This document shows, piece after piece, positions 20,844-33,081 of a DNA stretch of 64,000 nucleotides. A program made the translations under genes and the position numbers. Position 1 is the first letter of the stretch. Each line of letters opens with the position of its first letter. A model generated the notes under the pieces. It saw only the letters and a program-made list of their open reading frames with translations, did not search any database and was not told where the DNA came from. The DNA comes from Telmatactis stephensoni (taxonomy: Eukaryota; Cnidaria; Anthozoa; Actiniaria; Isophelliidae): NCBI GenBank assembly GCA_029948255.1, contig JALIZF010001888.1, forward strand, positions 868,001 to 932,000, given 5' to 3'.

Positions 20844-23800
20844 ATTCAATTACACAACTTTTATTCTGGACTATATAACTATAATATAACATTTTTACAA
20901 GTGCAAAATTGTAATGAAAATTAACTTCATAACCATAATTCATTTCAAATGAGCAAAAAGTACAAGAAAACAATGATATTAAATAAGTTTAGTTGTTGGA
21001 AATTATGCGTCATGCAAATTTAGGCTGTTTTGAAAAGACTTCAAAAGTATGTTTACTTATTTATTTATCGGTTGTTGTGTCAACACATTGTGGCAACCTT
21101 TGAACTGCATAATTATCTCGCCAAGAAAACACCAATACATTGTTGTGAGAATTTTTATGCATGTCTCAACGACGATGAAATATGGAATCTGTCCTTATAG
21201 AGTACTCTAGTACGTAGCTCTAAGAAATAGTTTGTTAACACAAAAATTCTGAACAAAACCATCAATTAGCTAGACTAAGAATAGCCGAGTAAAAGACAAA
21301 AAAAATTTAAAACAATTAAAGAATACAATAGTTAGCATGGGAAACGTCAACTAATTGGAGAGTGAGAAAACGGGATTTCCAACAATCTCATGCACGGAAT
21401 CGATTCAGAACAGCAAATCGTCTCGTAATCCTTTTTCTAATTAAGTTGTATGCCCAAAGAAACATATAGAACAGCAGTTATATTTATCACTGAACTACTA
21501 GCTAAACATATAAAGTAAAATTAATTCCACTGACATCAGCCGTGAGTTCTCCTTTTATTTCGACAAAGAATGTATGCTCGAAACTTCGACAAAACTACCG
21601 AGGCAGTCACGTCGAGGGACCAGTTCGCGAAAGCCAGATTAGTGAATTAAAACCAATGGTTTTCTGAAGAGTTACAATTCCTGGATAAGTGCTAAGTGGC
21701 TTTCACGAACTCAGGCTAGCAACTCTTTTTTTCATGTTAGTGGACGCCCTTCAAACTAATGCCAGCTCTTAAGGCCCGTCTTACATGACCAAATTTTCTA
21801 CGCCAAAATTTCTCTGACTAATGGATTTTAAACTGATATTCCCCGTCTCAGACACTAGCAAATTTTATAGGACAAATGCATTAATTTGATACATGAAATT
21901 TCGTCTAATTTTCTCATCCATGCGAGCATAAAATTGAGCATAAAACCTGGTTTTCACTTCGACGCAAGCAGAAGCGGAAGCAACATACGCAGACTCAGTA
22001 TCGCGTTTATCACCTAGGTGTGAGAAAAGACAAGAGCTGCTAATGAGCAGTACACTACTGAGTCTGCGTATGTTGCTTGCGCTTCTTCCGTTGAAGTGAA
22101 AACCAGGCTTTAATAAATACGGAAGGAACTTTACTGTCACCTACGCGCTTGGGACCTGACAGTGCCATCCGTCTACAGGATATGAAGTTCGGTTGAAAAG
22201 GCCCAATCACAGGTGCTCAATCAAATTTCGATTTGAGTTACTCAGACATAGTGCTGTGTCGTGACAGTTTGTCTATAAAAACATTGGAAATTCATGTTGA
22301 AACCGTCCCGATTTCACTTAATAAGAAAACTTCTCTATGTACTCAACGGCCTGACGTTTTCACAAGTGCACTTCTGCACAAAGAATTGTACCTCAAATAA
22401 TCCGGCGCGCAATAACGTAGCATTCACTGATTCTGTGTTTTATGCACTGGTGGTGAGACAACGCTTGTATCTTGACTTACCCAGGCCCCTTGCAATCCAC
22501 TCGAACTCATATAAAACCTTAACTTTTCTTTCAACTTTTCTTTCAACTTTCTTAAGAGTTCTAGATCTCTCTCTTTTCTTCCTACTCGCATTTAGTCGCA
22601 TTATGCAAGTTGCGCATGCGCTTTGCTAAGCCAATATATTCAGTTGAAAGTTTTCAAACTAAACTATATGCACGAAGCCACGCTTTACACACAAGTATCA
22701 GAATAACGCGTACATGCTCTGATTGGTTCTTTAGCGTGCACTATACTCTGCTTTGTCTGGAATAGCGCATGCTCTGATTGCTTGTTTAGCGTGCACTATA
22801 CTGTCTTACGTCAATTCTTACGCTTCTATTGCCTTTGGCAGTATGACGTCTAGCGTTGAGAAGCTTTTCCGGTTCTTTTCTTTTCTATTTTCGTCTAATT
22901 GTTTTTCTCTATTTTTAGCTTTAGTTTCAAGTTCAAGAAGGGTTCCAAGATGGGTTTGAATTCGAAGTGACAGTGGTATTTAGTAATAGTGGTAGCAACT
23001 CCATTTGGGGTGGTAGTGTTAATGGTAGTCAATGGTAGCCCTATAGTAGTGGTGATTGTTGGCTTGTTTGAGGTTCGGTACGTGAATAAAACTATTACGC
23101 AACAGCGTACGTACGTTTAATGCTCCTTCTGGTAAAGCGAATGACGTAAAACCCAAATCCTTCCTGAGTTGACCCTCGTTTTGCTAGACTGCACAAAAAC
23201 GCTCCAATTTTTAATCAACCTGAATTTGCAATAGAATTTTAATTAAAAAACGCTTATTTTAATAATCCAGTTGAATGTTTTTCGCACATTTTATGCTTCA
23301 AAACAAAATAATTATTGTGTCACGTTAATTTGGCTAATTGTTTTTTTAACTTTTCATTTCAGCGCAGACGTTCTGGCTCCGTGTGTTAATGACATTGATT
23401 ACCACAGTTAATTTGAAAGCGTTTTTAACGCTCGTGTAACTTTTACTTTTACGTGTCCACGTACATATATATATATGGAACACTAATAGCTAGTGGTATT
23501 ATAGTGGATAACGAAGGGTTAAACCAGGATAAATTAATATTACCATAACACTACTTTAGGGATTAACTAGAATATTAACTTGTTAACATCGAAAACCAAA
23601 ACACAAATTCAAATCGAAGGTAACAATTTTTGAGAATGCAGAAATCACTGTAAAGATTTCTAATGTACAATATTTGAGTGTCTAGATTTCTTTTTTGTCC
23701 CAAAATGTGTGAAATAACGATTATTTTGCTAGAATGTTTTTAATTAGTAAACGTGGCATCTTTCTTTGTAATAATGGAAAACTCTCAAGGGAAATTCGGC

Positions 23801-23972
23801 TGTCACTAACAGCGTCATAAATCCACTAAAGCAGTAAGTAGTTGCGCTATGAATCTGTGAATAGATTGCTAGACAATTAGAACCGCGATAAAACTCGTAG
23901 CATAATTCTGTACGGCTTATAAGTTCTAGAGCCACATCACGACTTCCACACAACAAGGAGTCGCAGTTAGCC
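20844..23972. other. Spacer between the two orphan genes
   Basis: No supported gene. Contains the foldback at 21941-22113, a two-copy direct repeat at about 22712-22800 (CATGCTCTGATTG ... TTTAGCGTGCACTATACT), and a short segment at 22260-22305 (GTCTATAAAAAC) resembling part of the element at 25266-25603. Confidence 0.55.
21941..22113. mobile_element. Foldback, CCTGGTTTTCACTTCGACGC family, copy 2
   Basis: The left arm CCTGGTTTTCACTTC...GCAACATACGCAGACTCAGT is matched by its complement at 22058-22110. The element is about 170 bp with a loop of about 45 bp. Confidence 0.85.
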
Positions 23973-24725
23973 ATGTCGTCCACAAAAAGAGGCAGTGGTT
24001 TAAGTAGAGCTATTCACATTTCCGATCGTAGCAAAAACAGTCTGTTCCGAGGGAACATCAAAGTCCACAAAGAACAAGTGAGCAAGGAAGAAATAATTGA
24101 GCTCGAACGAGTTCAGTTCGAGAAGAAAATAAACCAACAAGCAAAGCTTTTGATGACATCGCTTAAGTTGCCCAAACTACCAGCCATTAATCAAACCAGG
24201 TCGGCTCCTTCATCGCCGCTGTTGTCAAGGAAAGATCCTCTTAGCAACGAGATGCTGAAGGCACCATTAACACCTTCTACGCCAAGGAGAGGTTCAAACA
24301 ACGACTTATTATCAAGAAATCAGCTTATCAATAGAGAAATTGATGAGATTATATCTCCACCATCACCTCAACCAAGGAGAGGGTCTTTTAACGACATATC
24401 AGGAAGGTCCACTCCGATTTCTGTTCCTGGAAATTTGCTACTAGAACGACGACGAATGACCATCACACCACTATCACCACTTAGTGACTTGCCTTCCAAG
24501 CCACTTAGCCCAGTGACAAAGAACCTGGTCAAGAGACAGTTACTCAGAAGAGGAAGTAGCAATGTAAGCGAATCTCCACCTGAATCACCAAGGGGTCGAA
24601 CAGATAGTTTAGAAGGACAATTTAAGTCGCTAGGGTCGTGTCGCTATTTGAGAAATCGAAAGTCGGAAGAAGAAGACGAAGGCAGTACTGAAAATATATT
24701 TATTACAACACCACCTACTCCATGA
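23973..24725 (+). CDS. Intronless hypothetical Ser/Pro-rich phospho-site protein, 250 aa
   Basis: Not recognised. One uninterrupted frame from ATG 23973 to TGA 24723-24725. No signal peptide or membrane helix. The composition is disordered, rich in Ser, Pro and Arg. Three copies of an RRGS motif (PRRGSNND, PRRGSFND, LRRGSSN) are spaced along residues about 107-200; RRxS is a PKA-type phosphorylation and possible 14-3-3 docking motif. Many SP/TP dipeptides (SPPSP, TPLSPLS, SPPESP, TTPPTP) suit proline-directed kinases. The N-terminal 60 residues are basic and may form a helix (KEEIIELERVQFEKKI). A regulated scaffold or cytoskeletal protein is possible, but that is inference. A later-spliced 5' exon cannot be excluded. 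Confidence 0.6.
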   Translation: MSSTKRGSGLSRAIHISDRSKNSLFRGNIKVHKEQVSKEEIIELERVQFEKKINQQAKLLMTSLKLPKLPAINQTRSAPSSPLLSRKDPLSNEMLKAPLTPSTPRRGSNNDLLSRNQLINREIDEIISPPSPQPRRGSFNDISGRSTPISVPGNLLLERRRMTITPLSPLSDLPSKPLSPVTKNLVKRQLLRRGSSNVSESPPESPRGRTDSLEGQFKSLGSCRYLRNRKSEEEDEGSTENIFITTPPTP

Positions 24726-25641
24726 ACTCCGAAGAGGAAAAAATATCTAAATTATTGTAACACTATTTTTTGTTTCTATATGGAAAAGTCACATAACCAC
24801 AGGCATTGCCTTCATAGCTGGCGCTTCTAGGTGAAGGGGGGAGGGGAGAGGAGGGGACTCGACTCTTCCTTCACCCCCCCCCCCCCCCCTCCCTCCCCTT
24901 AGAGTCGGTCAGGCAAGCTACCACAGGCACCCCAAGCAAGTAAAAGCCACATAAGTCTTCTTCAGTAATTTGTAAATATTTGGAAAAAGAATTAAAATTC
25001 CTAAAAATTCTATGAGGCTTTTATTAATAGAGCAAATTAAAACATACACGATGTTTACAATACTTTAGCTACAGTAAATTTTGTACATATTTTTGTCATC
25101 AGCATTTTTATCCAAACAGGAGCCCATTACTGATTCAAACCATCACCACAATTATCATTATCATCATTTTTGGATCTCTCAAATAACAATAGATTTTAGA
25201 TTTACTCTTACGTTTATTTTATTTTGTGTTTTTAACAATCACTATATCTTATTTCTAACAATAGAGCCATTTGCACGAGACAAAATAAGACGCGTCTTAT
25301 GTAAGACGCAGACCTCTCCGAGTAAACGGCACTTTTAGTGTACCGCGCCTTACCGAAGAACCGCTCAAAACGCTGCTCCTCAATAAGACTGAGGTGCGAG
25401 CCTTGTTGATAGAGCGGTTTTCGTATGAGTGGGAAACTTACTGCGCCGTACCGTGACCGTGTCAGTACCGTAATGTCTATAAAAACGTTCGAAATTCCTG
25501 TCGTAACCGTACTGTGCAGTGATCGTGCCGCTTTCACAGTCATATAAAAACTGCTCTATCGCGTCTTAGAAAAGATGCGTCTTATTTTCACTTGTATAAA
25601 TGACCCTATTGTTTCTATGGTCATGGACCACCACCTCCACC

Positions 25642-25691
<50 letters not shown>

Positions 25692-25999
25692 TGTTATAAT
25701 AATCCGGACCACTATGGCCTAGTCATTGTCTCTAATCGGATTAATTCAGCATGCCGATGAATATCAACCGTCATCACCATCATCGTTTTCATCAACATCA
25801 CCTTCAACATGAAGCATCGTCATTATAGTTCGGCTTATCACGTTTCTTGGTAAAGATATTATCCACTCTATACATTGTACGTACATTCAATGGTTGACGT
25901 CGGTTGACGGAGAATAACGCGACCTTTCACTCACTAGCTGATCACACAGGGTTATGACAACAACCCATCACTGAGTTCTGGTAATATGTTAGACTGTCC
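24726..25999. other. Spacer between convergent genes
   Basis: No gene. Contains a C-run at 24876-24895, the foldback at 25266-25603, and a CAC/CAT trinucleotide tract at 25626-25691 (whose plus-strand frame reads poly-His and is not taken as a gene). Confidence 0.6.
25266..25603. mobile_element. Foldback element with AAAATAAGACGC ends
   Basis: ACAAAATAAGACGCGTCTT near 25279 is mirrored by GATGCGTCTTATTTTCACTT near 25574-25593. The interior includes CACAGTCATATAAAAACTGC, shared with the 4845-5140 family. Confidence 0.65.
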
Positions 26000-28900
26000 T
26001 TACTCCTGGAATTTCTCCAGATAGTCACGCAAGTAGGCGATACAAAGGGGTTGACGTCGTGCAACGTAGTTAAGCAATCGAACAGGAACCTGCCCACCAA
26101 AATCCACCTAAAAAATGAAGCCGGAATAATGTCAAGAGACGGTGACACATCGCTAAGGCTACTAGAAAAACTAAGGTTACATTTTATACAGCTGAAAGTA
26201 ACATTGGTGCGTTACTCTCTTTCCTCGCGAGATACTATAAAGACTCCACCCAAATCTAGAATCATTGCCAAAACTGTTGACACTATAGGTATTTTCAATC
26301 CTTGTGTAACTAATGGAAAAATGATTCTCGGCCCTTCCCGCACCCTTAAATCAATGTTGGGCTAGAAAACATGGCGCAAGGGACCTTTCCAACACACGTT
26401 CATTGTTACCCTAGAACCGCAACACTGTAAAGGGGTGTATGGACTGCAAAAAGAAATGAAAGAAGTAATGCCAAAATGCTATCGTGACAATGATTGTAGT
26501 ATTAGGAAGGTAGGGCAACTCTACAACGATAAAGCTAACTTTTTCACTTCCTTTTCTCTGGGGAGAGGAAATAAAACAGAGGTATCCCTAAGTATTAGGG
26601 TTACCCTACCGTCTCCAGTATTCCTAACAGGGTCTAAAAACGGAAGATGTACCTCTAACGTAAGGTTATACTGAACCTTTGAGCAAACAGTGCCTTAATT
26701 CTGCGTCATTGAACTCAACATAGTTGCACCGTGTGTTCACCCTTGCAATTTTGCTGATAATGCTGCAGAAATAGGACTCGATCCTAAACCTGTAATTGTT
26801 GCACACAACTGTTGCAAGGGTGGACACGTACACATGATGCACCTCTTTGTTGTGTTGTAGAAAAAATTGGAGAAGTAGAACTTGATCTTAAACCTGTAAC
26901 TGTTGCGCATAGCTGTTGCAAGGGTGGACAGTGATGTACCTCTTTTTTGTGCGCAATGTCGCAGAAAAAAGTTTCAGAAGGAGAACTCGATACTAAACCT
27001 GTAACTGTTGCACACAGCTGTTGAAGGGGTGGACACATGGTGCAACACAGGGCTGCCGGACACATTGTTGTGCACAAGGTTACAAAAAAAGTTTAGAAAA
27101 AAGTTGTAACGTGTGTTCGGGCCTTTAGTATAGTTTTCACGATGAAAAGATTCAAATAAAATTCTTGTATAACCTCAGTAAACCTTGTATACCTGTGATA
27201 AGTATGAAACCATACTGTATATTCGTCCATCTTGTTTTACGGGTTCAATCACAAAACCACTACCATAAACCTGAAATGTAAAAAAACTTCGTTTTCTGTC
27301 AAATGCCAACGGGGGTAGCTTGCCTGAATCAGAATAAACGGTCATGAAAAGCGACAAATTTGTCAAATATCCTGGTGTTACCTTATCTCTTACACAGTCG
27401 CAGTTTTTCGTCACGCAACACTCAGTAAGCGTTGCGTGACGACAAATTGCGGCTGCGTAAGAGACTAGGTGTTAACAAATAAAAAAAGAGATCACATCAT
27501 TTAATAATAGAAAGCCACATTTATATATATAATTTCCAGGATTTTATGGTATCAACCAGAAAATCATACTCGTACCCAGAGCCTACGCTTTGCTGTTCAG
27601 CCCCATGTCTTCCGCTGGACGGCAATAGCGCAGGCTCTCAGGGTATGAGAATGGCAGAATATTTAAAATATCAAACGTGGACTCTTTAGACTAGCCTCCT
27701 CCGCAGGCATCACTGTTCTTGGGTTTCCTGTGTAAAAGAGTGGCGATAGGGGAGAATGGGGAGAGAAGGGGAGAGCTCAGTCTCCGCTCGGTCAAATAAG
27801 CGTTACAAAGGAAGCCCAACGAGGAAAAATAAGGAGTTGCCTGCGGAGGAGGCTATCTTTAGACTGGATTAACAGGAAAGCCAAGGTAAAAATAAGTTAA
27901 GTGATGTAGAGCACTGCACCTTTCCTCGTGTCAGACCTTCTACTAGTGGACACTCAGGTGCATCGACAGAAACTCCAGCTACTGCGTACCTATCAGTCTA
28001 CATGACAGTAAAGGAAAAATTGTTACCATGGTGATATCATCACGTGACAATAATGGTAGTGCAGAAAGTTGAAGGGGAGGGGTGGGGTTTGATATTAGTT
28101 CGGTGAGTGGCTGTGTCAATTGTACCTCAATTCGTTCAGTAGTCAACACGACAAAATCCCTGGCTTGTTTTAGGAAACACTGGGCTGCTTCAAAATGTAA
28201 ATACTCTGTATCAAAGTAAGATGGTAAGTAATGTATTTTAGAGAGAAAGTTAAAATAACACAAAGCACAGATTTTGTATTTCATTTTCAGACAACTTCCG
28301 ACAACTCACCAAGTTTTGTATGATTATCAATCTCTCGTATAAGCTTCGTTTTCTATATAAACAAAATCAAGTAAATTAGTCAGAATCAGCAGAAATAATT
28401 TTGATTATAAATGCATATACTCACCTTTAACATTCTGTCGTAAACGTGACGAGTCATATGATTTCTCACAGCATCCCAGACAACTGTGGGACTACACTTG
28501 ATTAAACCTTTACCAAGAAAACTACAAACAAAATGCTATAAAATTAACGACACAGAATCGAAAAAACAGAAACATTGTTGGTTGTTCTTCGAAGTTTTCT
28601 TTATCAAAATTCCCAAACTTTGGTAAATCATCAAAACTCATAGCTTCAGTAAGTTGTAAATTACATGCACGTGGTTCAATTCGGGTTCCCTGATCTGCTC
28701 ATACATCATAGAAGAAATCTACTTTGATTCTACTTTGAAGGAGGAAAATTTAAAAGATAAAGTCAAAAATTTAAAATCTAAAAGATATACTTCGGGGGTT
28801 TTGTTGTTGTTGCCGTTGTTGTTGTTGTTGTTGGTATTGTTGTTGTTGTTGTTGTTGTTCTTGTTGTTGCTGTTGGTATTGTTGTTGTTGCTGTTGGTAT

Positions 28901-31900
28901 TGTTGTTGTTGTTGTGTGCTTACCTGTGCATTTTTTCACTTGCATTGATTTTTCTAAGAATAACAACATCTTTTTCAATACTCTGATAACTAAAAGGAAA
29001 GAAAGGGAAAAAAAGATAATTGGTAAACACACACATCACAAGTCATCACAAGCGACAATCACGTACCCAGAGCCCGCGTTCCTTTCGGCCGGCGGCGAAA
29101 CAAAAGACGCGGGCTCTGGGTACGAGATTGCACAAGCAACAGAAGCAGAAGCGGAAGTAACGTATATGAACTCAGTGTTACATTTCGTGAGAAAAGACAA
29201 TGCAGCAGTACATTACTGAGTCTGCGTATGTTGCTTCCGTTCTGCCTCCGTCGCTGTGGAAGCCAGATTTTCATGTTTACCTCCATTCTCCTTTATTTTT
29301 GACAACTGAATCGTACAAGTTATCCGAAGAACCGATTTCAGCTTTGGATGCCAAAATAACCTGAACGGAAAAGAAAAGAACAAAGAGGTATGATTAAAAA
29401 CAATGCGATAACAGGGACCGCGGAGCACATTGAAAAGTGGGTGGGGGGTGGGGGGGGCTGGTATTTGAGAATTAAGCGGATACACGTGTCGATATTCGCT
29501 TTTATGTTTGTTTATAATATTTCAATATTTTGGTGCAAAAAGTAACTCCTGTCTCCGCGGTCCCTGGGTAACACAATGTGCAGCTGTTGTAATGACCAAG
29601 GGCCTGATTATAAGCGGGCTGACTTCTTTTGTTTTCTTTTCCCTTGGGGCCACAAAACAAAAGAAGTCAGCCCGCTTAACCGGGCCAGCCCGGTTCATAT
29701 AATTAGGTCCCAAGAGTGTAATGTTGGTGATGAGCTAATGATATTGATAATCAGTTATGACGAAAATTATGAGAAACTTATGTTTGAGATAGAACGTGCA
29801 TGCTGATTGGCTGGCTACCATGTTTATATCCTAGGACAGAAGCATGGCTCGCACAAAAACTTCTCCAATAACCCAATAATCCTAATAATAACTTTTATGC
29901 TGACATACTTCTCCAAGTAGTGTGGCAGCCGCTTGGTTTCCAAGAGTCTTGTAGTCAATATGACTGATGTCAACTGCAACACAAATCAAACACACGAACT
30001 AAATAAGCAAGTGTAGCTTTCTTGGTTTACGGTGCGCTGCCTTATAAACGAGAGGTCCACAATTTAATCCCCTGTAACCTTGCACACTAGAGTGGAGTGG
30101 AAGATCCCTAATGGAGTGTAGTAGGATTGCAAACAACAGAGAAAAATGGAGAAAGATGACTAAACTTTTGATCTCCGACCCTCATTCCTGAGGATGGAAA
30201 CGACGACGAACCTTGCACACTTGTTTCGACTTCACTCTTTTCGGTGTAGCTTTAACAAGACGCTCGTTTACTCAGCGGGCTTCTTCATTTGAGCATGCGC
30301 TGTAGAGACCTGTCCGCACTTTGTGGCGGAAACCCTAACCCTGAAAAAAACGCATAAGCCCGCCGAGTGTTTAGCTCTAAATTCCCGGTGTACTGAGTAC
30401 AGAGTACTGATAGAGAGAGAGAGAGAGAGAGGGGGGGGGGGGGGGGGGGGGGGGGGGGAGGGGGGGGAAGAGGAGGGGGGATAAAATAAGGTCGCAATAT
30501 CGACCCCAAGTGTATCAGTCAAATGATAACTATTACGATCCACGGACATAAAATATGGACGGTTTTCCTTTACCTTTACTGGTTTAATGCCCATGCGCAA
30601 TTGTTCGTGTTCTTTATTTTACTGAGTTGTGCGCATGATAAATGATTGGTTGCTAAGCAACATGACATACCGAAAGGAAGTTTCATGTTTTCTTCACTTA
30701 CAGGTGCTCCACTTTTTTCCTGCAAAAATTCAATCGAACGACAAAATTTAACAGGCTTATAGAGGTTCCCTAACCGTCTGGTGCTGTTACTGTTAGAGAC
30801 ATTTGCAGAAGAACATCTAGCAAAGTACAAGGAAAAAGAACATCTAGCGTAAAGGACGTTACGCACGTAAGATATGATATGTAGGCTAATAAGTTACGTA
30901 CGTAAGCGCATGGTCTCTTAACTTCTGCAACTTGCTACGCAGTGGGGTTGCATTGCAGGTTGCAAGAAAAATTGCCTCGTTCAACACAAGACAGTCATTC
31001 TCTTTGATATAATTAAAGTTCTCTCAATTTACCAGACTATTTTCTGTTTTTTCCTCTTTGATCAAGGAATCTTGCTCTTTGAACGATTTTTCATCCGCCA
31101 TACTCTGGCTATCAAGGGACTCTTTAGATATCTGAACTCGTCGACGAGTATTTGGTGATTTTTTCAAAGTTACATCCCCATTTCTTAGCGATCCACTCTC
31201 CTTGGCTTCTTTTATTTTCATAAGCTCAATCCAAATATCAACGCCCTCTTTTTGGATATCAGATATGACCTCAGAGTCTGGGCCTTGTTCTTTGTCTTGG
31301 TTATACATGATCTCGAGTCTGTCACGCAATATTGCGAGACCCTGAGGTTGAGATTGCGTTACTCTGTTCACTAATCGAATCGGAAGATTTCCTAAAATGA
31401 ATACAAACATTACGGTTAAGTATGCCAATCCAAAAAAATGATTAACGACGCAAAAATGTGTCAAGAATAGTCAAATCTTTCTACAATGGCCATCCGTCGC
31501 ACTAGTGCCAAAATAATAATCTATATTTACGCTACTTCCAAAGATAACACTGGATGGAAAACATTACCAGCAGTGACTCACAATGAACTTTCCTTGAAAC
31601 GTTATTGGGCGAAACAGCAGCTGCATCGCGTGTCTACTCCTGCTGTAGCGGTTGTGCATAAAAACTGCAGAAAAGGTTCCAGAACTAAAACTCGATCCTA
31701 CTCCTGAACGGAGTTACATTGCGCCCAATTGTTGCAGGGGTTGACACACGGTGAAACTCTGTGTTGCGCGCAACGTTGCAGGAATAGTTGATTCGTGTGA
31801 TCGGGTATTTACCTTTTAGATCAGCCTTTGATACATATGCAATCTGACAACAGGGGAGGATCCGAACTTATTTCTTTCACAAAGAAGCCCATGCACAACA

Positions 31901-32990
31901 GATCACCTCTGAAACAAAAGAGAAATGAGCAAGAGTCCTTATATAGAACGGATATAGTTGTAATATGCAAAGTAATACTTTTGACAGGATCGTTGATGTC
32001 ACATGGATCCAGCATCTTAGCTATCCAACCTACCGTCTTTTTCAGGACAGATAATCCTAGGCACTCATGCTAGAGGGGGTACATTGGTTGCTATGCAACA
32101 AAAGTTTCCATGGAAACAAACACACTTACCTTACAAGACCTTTTTTTGGTGGACACTCTGGACATTCACTCTGAGAGAAAAATGAAGAAAAAAGTTCGTA
32201 ACTTACAAATACTAAAAACACTAAAAACAATAGGCAAACGTTTCTATAAAGTATGTGTAACTTACGTGAATTACGAACTTACGCAACTTAGGTGAATTGA
32301 GTCGTACGTAGACCATTTCACAAAGCGTGCGGAAGTGGCAATTACTCGTAAAACCGTAAGTAAACCGTTTAACTAAAGGTGCATAGCTTAAGGCCCAGAC
32401 AAACGATGCAGCTTTTTCTGTAACATTTCAGGCAACACAGTTGCACCGTGTGTCAACCTCTGCAATCGTCGTGCGCAACGTTGTATAAAAAGTTGCAGAA
32501 GTAAAACTCAGTCCTAAAACTGGAATTTGGTTACAGGGTTGGACACACGGTACAGCTCTGAGCTGCGTGCAATGTTGCATCGTGCGTCTAGGCCTTTAGA
32601 TAGAGTTCTAAAAATATACATTATCAATCTCTCTAGGCTACAGGTGGCTACAGGTGAATGTGCTCCGTGTAAATTGTACACTTGGTACATGCATTTGATG
32701 CATATCATGAGTTCGGCCGTATTGTGATATATGGTCTCTGGGGTTTTGTGTACTGTATTTAATGATTTCTTTGGTAAACGATGAGATGTAGAGGATTTAG
32801 ACTTACTGGTGATGCTCCTGCAATGCAGTAAAGACCATCTTCTATTTCTCGTAAAGCAACAATGTTAACAAAGTCCCTTCCACTTGTTGGCCAAACAGCT
32901 TTGAATTCAACACGTAGAAACTACAAAAGAAAAGTGTCTGAATAAAGACTGACTGACTGACTGACTGACTGACTGACTGACTGACTGACT

Positions 32991-33025
<35 letters not shown>

Positions 33026-33038
33026 TGACTGACTGACT

Positions 33039-33081
<43 letters not shown>

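Noticed and set aside
25575..25760. Poly-His ORF
   Set aside because: Translation of a CAC/CAT microsatellite.
28735..29032. Poly-Leu and poly-Thr ORFs
   Set aside because: Arise from the GTT repeat next to a START-gene donor.
30268..30600. Pro-rich ORFs
   Set aside because: Arise from the GA/poly-G tract.
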